DNA of 64,000 nucleotides, taken from NCBI GenBank assembly GCA_011799875.1, contig CM022303.1:302730566-302794565 (forward strand), in the 5' to 3' direction. Positions 58,501 to 64,000 of the stretch are shown here, one piece after another (the first letter of the stretch is position 1; each line of letters opens with the position of its first letter). This stretch comes from Thinopyrum elongatum. Its lineage: Eukaryota > Streptophyta > Magnoliopsida > Poales > Poaceae. Both the position numbers and the translations under genes were made by a program. The notes below the pieces were generated by a model. The model was given only the letters and a program-made list of their open reading frames with translations. It was not told the DNA's origin and made no database searches.

Positions 58501-59208
58501 GTGTTTCATGTGGCGTGAGTTGTGAAAAAATTCCACATTGTTTTAAATTAAGCCAAACTCGTAACTGAAATATTCGCCTCCGTGATCAGATCGTAGAAAC
58601 TTTATTTTCTTGTTACGATGATTCTCCACTTCACTCTGAAATTCTTTGAACTTTTCAAATGTTTCAAACTTGTGCTTCATTAAGTAGATATACCCATACC
58701 TACTCAAATCATCTGTGAAGGTCAGAAAATAACGATACCCGCCGTGTGCTTCAACACTCATCGGACCGCATACATCGGTATGTATTATTTCCAATAAGTC
58801 ATTAGCTCACTCCATTGTTTCGGAGAACGGAGTTTTAGTCATCTTGCCCATTAGGCATGGTTCGCAAGTATCAAATGATTCATAATCAAGTGACTCCAAA
58901 AGTCCATTTGCATGGAGTTTCTTCATGCGCTTTACACCAATATGACCTAAACGGCAGTGCCAAAAGTATGTTGCACTATCATTATCAACTTTGCATCTTT
59001 TGGCATCAATATTATGAATATGTGTATCACTACGATCGAGATTCAATAAACCATTCACATTGGGTGTATGACCATAGAAGGTTTTATTCATGTAAACAGA
59101 ACAACAATTATTCTCTGACTTAAATGAATAATCGTATTGCAATAAACATGATCTAATCATATTCATGCTCAACGCAAACACCAAATAACATTTATTTAGG
59201 CTTAACAC
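58501..59208 (-). pseudogene. Integrase of the minus Copia
   Basis: 59208-58807: zinc domain (HCRLGHIGVKRMKKLHANGL, CEPCLMGKMTKTPF). 58794-58543: core with IHTDVCGPM (first Asp present), FTDDLSRYGY and SDHGGEYFS (second Asp). TGA near 58807 breaks it between the domains. This arm keeps the catalytic Asp that the plus arm lost. Confidence 0.83.
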
Positions 59209-60248
59209 TAATCCCGAAGGTAAATGGAGTGTGCGATGGTGATCATATCAATCTTGGAAACACTTCCAACACACATCGTCACTCACCCTTTACTATTCTC
59301 CGTTTATTATGCAACTCCTGTTTCGAGTTACTAACCTTAGCAACTGAACTGGTATAAAATACCCAGGGGCTACTACGAATACTAGTAAGGTACACATCAA
59401 TAACATGTATATCAAATATACCTTTGTTCACTTTTCCATCCTTCTTATCCGCTTAGTATTTGGGGTAGTTCCGCTTCTAGTGACCATTTCCCTTGCAGTA
59501 GAAGCACTCAGGCTTAGGTCCAGCTTTGGGCTTCTTCTCGGGAGTGGCAACTTGCTTGCCATTCTTCTTGAAGTTCCCTTTCTTTCCCTTACCCTTTTTC
59601 TTGAAACTAGTGGTCTTGTTAACCATCAACACTTGATGCTCTTTCTTGATTTCTACCTTCGCCAATTTCAGCATCGCGAAGAGCTCGGGAATCATTTTCG
59701 TCATCCCTTGCATATTATAGTTCATCATGAAGTTCTAATAGCTTGGTAATAGTGATTAGAGAACTTTGCCAATCACTATCTTATCTGGAAGATTAACTCC
59801 CACTTGATTCAAGCGATTGTAGTACCCAGACATTCTGAGCACATGCTCACTGGTTGAGCTATTCTCCTCCATCTTGTAGGCAAAGTACTTGTCAGAAGTC
59901 TCATACCTCTCGACACGGGCATGAGTCTGAAATACCAATTTCAGCTCTTGGAACATCTCATATGCTCCATGGCGTTCAAAACCTTTTTAAAGTACCGGTT
60001 CGAAGCCGTAAAGCATGGCGCACTAAACTATCAAATAGTCATCATATCAAGCTTGCCAAACGTTTCATAACATCTACATCTGCTCCTGCATTAGGTCTGT
60101 CACCTAGCGGTGCATCAAGGACATAATTCTTCTGTGTAGCAATGAGGATAATCCTCAGATCACGGACCCAGTCCGCATCATTGCTACTATCATCTTTCAA
60201 CTTAGTTTTCTCTAGGAACATATCAAAAATAGGGGAGCTATATTGCAA
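59209..60248 (-). pseudogene. Gag and protease of the minus Copia
   Basis: 60248-60042: start of gag (KTKLKDDSSNDADWVRDLRI). 59956-59756: gag core (FQELKLVFQTHARVERYE). 59728-59477: Lys-rich part and knuckle, CFYCKGNGH, with a frame break before its last Cys. The protease region (59210-59440) has no intact frame. Confidence 0.8.
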
Positions 60249-60616
60249 GCTATTGATCTACAACATAGATATGCAAAAACTATTAAGACTAAGTTCATGA
60301 TAAATTAAGTTAAATTAATCAAATTACCAATGAAGTCACACTTAAATAAACATCCCTCAAGTTATCTAAGTGATACATGATCCAAATCAACTAACCCATG
60401 TCTGATCATCACGTGGGATAGGGTAGTCATCAATGGTGAACATCTCTATGTTGATCATATCTACTATATGACTCACGTTCGACCTTTCGGTCTCAAGTGT
60501 TCCGAGACCATGTCTGTACATGCTAGGCTCGTCAAGTTTAACCCAAGTATTCTGCATGTGCAAAACTATCTTACACCCGTTGTATGTGAACGTAGAGTCT
60601 ATCACACCCGATCATC

Positions 60617-63600
60617 CAGTTGTACCTACTTCTTATATTGAGAAACCTCCTTTCCCTGTTAGGATTAAGGAACATGCTAAAGTTTAAACTGTGGTTAATA
60701 AAAGCTATATTATAACACCTAGACCCTCTGAGCAGATAAGTGTCAAACCTAATATTGCTATGGTTAAAGATCTCTTGGTTAATAATATCGAAGGGCATGT
60801 TATTTACTTCTATGATGAGGCAACTAGGATTGCTAAGCCCGATACTAAAGATAAGAATAAACCTGTTGTTGCCATGCCTGTTGTTTCCATTAAAATAGGA
60901 GATCATTGTTATCATGGTTTGTGTGACTTGGGTGCTAGTGTGAGTGCTATTCCTTTTACTTTATATGAACAGATTATGAATGATATTGCACCTGCTGAGA
61001 TAGAGGATATTGATGTTACTATTAAGCTTACAAATAGAGATATTGTTGTTGGGAAACGTTGCATGGAAAAACAAAAAAATTCTACGCACACGCAAGATCT
61101 ATCAAGGAGATGCATAGCAACGAGAGGGGAGAGTGTGTCTACGTACCCTCGTAGACCATAAGTGGAAGCGTTTGACAACGCGGTTGATGTAGTCGAACTT
61201 TCTTCGTGATCCAACCGATCGAGTACCGAACATACGACACCTCCACGTTGAGCACACGTTCAGCTCGGTGACGTCCACGCCTTCTTGATCCAGCAAGACG
61301 GCGATGTAGTGGATGTGTTCCGGCAGCACGATGGAGTGGTGACGGTGATGGTGAAGTTATCTCCGCAGGGCTTTTCCTAAGCACTACGAAAATATGATCG
61401 GGGGTGTAAACGGTGGAGGGGGGCGCCGCACACGGCTAAGACAATGTTGTGATTGTGCTAAGCGCCCCCCTCCCACATATATATAGGTGGGGGTGGAGGG
61501 AGCAACCAGGAGGCGCCCCCAAGTAGGCCGAATCCTACTCCGGGTCCTCCCCAAAGTGGTGCCCCCCTTTCCTTATTTGGAGTGCGGGAGGAAGGAAGGA
61601 GGAGGTGGCGCCCCCCCTTTCCTTTCTCTCCTGAGGAGGGAAAGGCAGGAGGGGCCACCCCTCCCCTTTCCTTCCCCTAGGGCTGGCCAACCAAAGGAAG
61701 GGGTGAACCATCCTCCTTGTGGTCTGGTCTGTCCCCTCCTTTGGTCCATAAGGCCCATACACTTGCCAGGGGTGCGCGGAACCCCTTCCGGTGACCCGAT
61801 GAGTACCCGGTGCACTCCAAAACTATTCCAGTGTCCGAATATTATCGTCCTATATATCAATCTTTACCTCTTGATCATTTCGAGACTCCTCGTCATGTCC
61901 GTGATCTCATCCGGGACTCTGAACAACATTCGGTCACCAAATCATATAACTCATATAACACTATATCGTCAACGAACATTAAGCGTGCGGACCCTATGGG
62001 TTCGAGAACTATGTAGACATGACCTAGACACATCTCTGGTAATAACCAATAGCGGAACCTGGATGCCCATATTGGCTTCTACATATTCTACGAAGAACTT
62101 TACCGGTCGAACCGTTATGACAACATACGTAATTCCCTTTGTCCATCGATATGTTACTTGCCCAAGATTCGATCATCGGTATCTTCATACCTAGTTCAAT
62201 CTCGTTACCGGCCAGTCTCTTTACTCGTTCTGTAATACATCACCTCGTAACTAACTCCTTAGTCATTTGCTTGCAAGCTTATGATGTGTATTACCGAGAG
62301 GGCCCAGAGATACCTCTCCGATACTCGGAGTGACAAATCCTAATCTCGATCCATGCCAACTCAACAAACACCTTCGGAGATACCTGTAAAGCATCTTTAT
62401 GATCACCCAGTTATGTTGTGATGTTTGATAGCACACAAGGCATTCCTCCGGTATTCGGGAGTTGCATAATCTCATAGTCGAAGGAATATGTATTTGACAT
62501 GAAGAAAGCAATAGCAATAAACGGAATGATCATTATGCTAAGCTAACAGATGGGTCTTGTCCATCACATCATTCTCCTAATGATGTGATCCCGTTATCAA
62601 ATGACAACACATGTATATGGTTAGGAAACCTTAACCATCTTTGATCAACGAGCTAGTCTAGTAGAGGCTTACTAGGGACACGGTATTTGTTTATGTATTC
62701 ACACATGTATTTAAGTTTCCGATCAATACAATTCTAGCATGAATAATAAACCTTTATCATGAATAAGGAAATATAAAATAACAACTTTATTATTGCCTCT
62801 AGGGCATATTTCCTTCAATTGTTTCATCGCTTGGGATTGTCAGAGACGTTGAAGTCTTGTGTGGTAAGATCAAGTACCCTACCGATTTTCTAGTTCTTGG
62901 TTCCCCACAAGATGATTTTTGTCCCATTATATTTGGTAGACCTTTCCTGAATACAGTTAATGCTAAGATTGATTGCAATAGGGAAACAATCAGTGTTAAT
63001 TTTGGTGATGTATCTCATGAGTTTAATTTCTCTAAATTTTGTAGGCAACCTCATGAGAAAGAACTATCTAGTAAAGATGAAATTATTGGTCTTGCTTCTT
63101 TTTTTGTGCCTCCTACTAATCCGTTAGAACAATATTTGCCGGACCATGAAAATGATATGCATATGAATGAAAGATATGAAATAGATGATATATTCTTTAA
63201 ACAAGCACCTATCCTTAAACACAATTTGCATGTCGACACTCTGGGAGATCCTCTTGCACCTAAGAGTGCTCCTGTGTTTGAATTAAAGAAACTACCTGAT
63301 ACATTAAAGTGTGCTTATTATCTTGATGAAAAGAAGATATATCCTATTATTATTAGTGCTAACCATTTAGAGCATGAAGAAAAGAGGTTACTAAAAACTC
63401 CGAGGAAGCACCGTGCCGCTATTGGATATACTCTTGATAATTTGAAGGGCATTAGTTCCACTCTATGTCAGCACAAGATTAGTATGGAGCCTGATGCTAA
63501 ACCAGTTGTTGATCATCAACATCGTATGAATCCTAAAATGGAAGAAGTGGTAAGGATTAAAATATTAAAGCTTTTGGAGGTAGGTATAATTTGTCCCATA

Positions 63601-63897
63601 GCTGATAGTAGATGGGTAAGTCCTGTTCATTGTGTTCCTAAGAAAGGAGGTACAACCGTTGTTCCTAATGATAAAAATGAACTTATCCCGCAAAGAAATG
63701 TAACCATTTATAGGATGGTAATCGATATCAGGAAATTAAATAAAGCTACTAGAAAAGATCATTACCCCCTGCCTTTTATTGATCAAATGTTAGAAATATT
63801 ATCTAAGCACACACACTTTTGTTTCCTTGATGGATATTCTGGTTTTTCTCAAATACCTATGTCAAAAGAAGATCAAGAGAAAACTACTTTTATTTGC
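60617..63897 (+). pseudogene. Athila-type gypsy pol: protease and RT, split by a solo LTR
   Basis: Begins abruptly at 60617 next to the minus Copia. The frame has one TAA (60685-60687), then the aspartic protease with CDLGASVSAIP (about 60933) runs into the solo LTR at 61047 and resumes at 62823 in exactly the same frame. Then come FGRPFLNTVNAKIDC, a long linker and RT (GIICPIADSRWVSPVHCVPK, MVIDIRKLNKATRKDHYPLP, FLDGYSGFSQIPM). Sequence changes at 63897 into another LTR, before the YxDD site. Apart from that TAA, the joined frame is open for about 1.4 kb, so this copy was fairly intact when hit. Gag is absent. Confidence 0.87.
61047..62817 (-). repeat. Copia Angela-type solo LTR, 1771 bp, perfect TSD
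   Basis: Plus-strand ends TGTTGGGAAACG and ATTTCCTTCA (sense TGAAGGAAATATG to TTTCCCAACA). Flanked by ATTGT at 61042-61046 and 62818-62822. The host Athila frame continues without change when LTR and one TSD copy are set aside. Same family as 49499-51244. Confidence 0.93.
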
Positions 63898-64000
63898 TAT
63901 CGGTGTCAAAACCGACAGACCTCGGGGTAGGGGGTCCCAAGCTCTGCATCTTGGATCGAGGGTAACAGGAACGAAGGTGACGATGTTTACCCAGGTTCGG
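63898..64000 (+). repeat. Start of another LTR, cut by the window edge
   Basis: TATCGGTGTCAAAACCGACA followed by GGGGTAGGGGGTCCC resembles Triticeae gypsy LTRs that begin TGTCGGTGTCAAAACCG; here the second base is A instead of G. It interrupts the Athila RT. Only 103 bp are visible. Confidence 0.55.

Larger units (their letters stand above)
55600..60616 (-). mobile_element. Copia element, Angela-type, minus copy without LTRs
   Basis: Mirror arm of 52109-55563: RT, integrase, gag and part of the leader on the minus strand, split by a solo LTR (55759-57330). Arm lengths are almost equal (about 3.45 kb each without the solo LTR). In a 243-bp integrase stretch I counted 14 differences, about 94% identity. 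It breaks off at 60616 within the leader and is followed by Athila sequence, with no LTR. Confidence 0.85.

Noticed and set aside
60617..63897. An envelope-like gene in the Athila-type remnant
   Set aside because: Only protease to early RT is present; the region downstream of integrase is not in the window.

Overview
The window is a block of nested transposable elements from a large grass genome, most likely a Triticeae species (wheat, goatgrass, barley or rye). The Angela/BARE/WIS-type Copia LTRs, the Sabrina/WHAM-type LTRs and the Tekay, Tat and Athila Ty3/gypsy elements point there; this rests on remembered family sequence, not a search. I found no convincing host gene, tRNA, rRNA or CRISPR array. 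Family names are provisional; LTR ends, target-site duplications (TSDs) and protein motifs were read directly.

Layout. 1-12138: Tekay chromovirus copy A (+), 5' LTR cut by the window edge, with an extra ORF upstream of gag, gag-pol and a 4.2-kb 3' LTR. 12139-12487: unassigned. 12488-15981: 3' half of a Copia element (-). 15982-33177: an unassigned gypsy-like LTR/element split by three later insertions: Tekay copy B (-, 16554-27415, TSD AAGTA), a non-autonomous hAT element (27657-28123, TSD GTTTAAAC) and a Helitron (-, 29791-32573). 33178-39165: Sabrina/WHAM-type element (-) whose 5' LTR is truncated and fused to a gag remnant (39166-40107). 40108-49498: decayed Tat-clade gypsy element (+) with an antisense coiled-coil ORF. 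49499-60616: two Angela-type Copia bodies in opposite orientation forming a large inverted repeat, the right arm interrupted by a Sabrina/WHAM solo LTR. 60617-63897: Athila-type protease/RT region (+) interrupted by a Copia solo LTR with a perfect TSD. 63898-64000: start of another LTR.

The most interesting signals are in the long Tekay LTRs. Copies A and B share, in sense order: a pair of TGACGTCA palindromes exactly 22 bp apart; a 23-codon upstream ORF with the same first eight residues; a pyrimidine-rich 3' splice-site-like sequence followed by an acidic open segment ending at a GC-type donor; a roughly 1.57-kb intron-like stretch holding four copies of a GAGGGTGATTCC motif about 66 bp apart; and a second acceptor followed by an acidic, tyrosine-rich segment ending DDQE-stop. 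Splicing joins the two segments in one frame in A and in one LTR of B, and length differences between A and B are multiples of three. This could be an LTR-borne spliced gene that has not been described.

History. LTRs of copy A differ at only four sites found by eye over 2081 bp, so it is very young; yet its pol carries a tight cluster of frameshifts and its upstream ORF has ATT where copy B has ATG. LTRs of copy B differ by about 3.5% over the first 490 bp. Stops in the Tat element and in copy B often fall where a C-to-T change would create them (CAG to TAG, CGA to TGA), as expected for methylated, silenced repeats.
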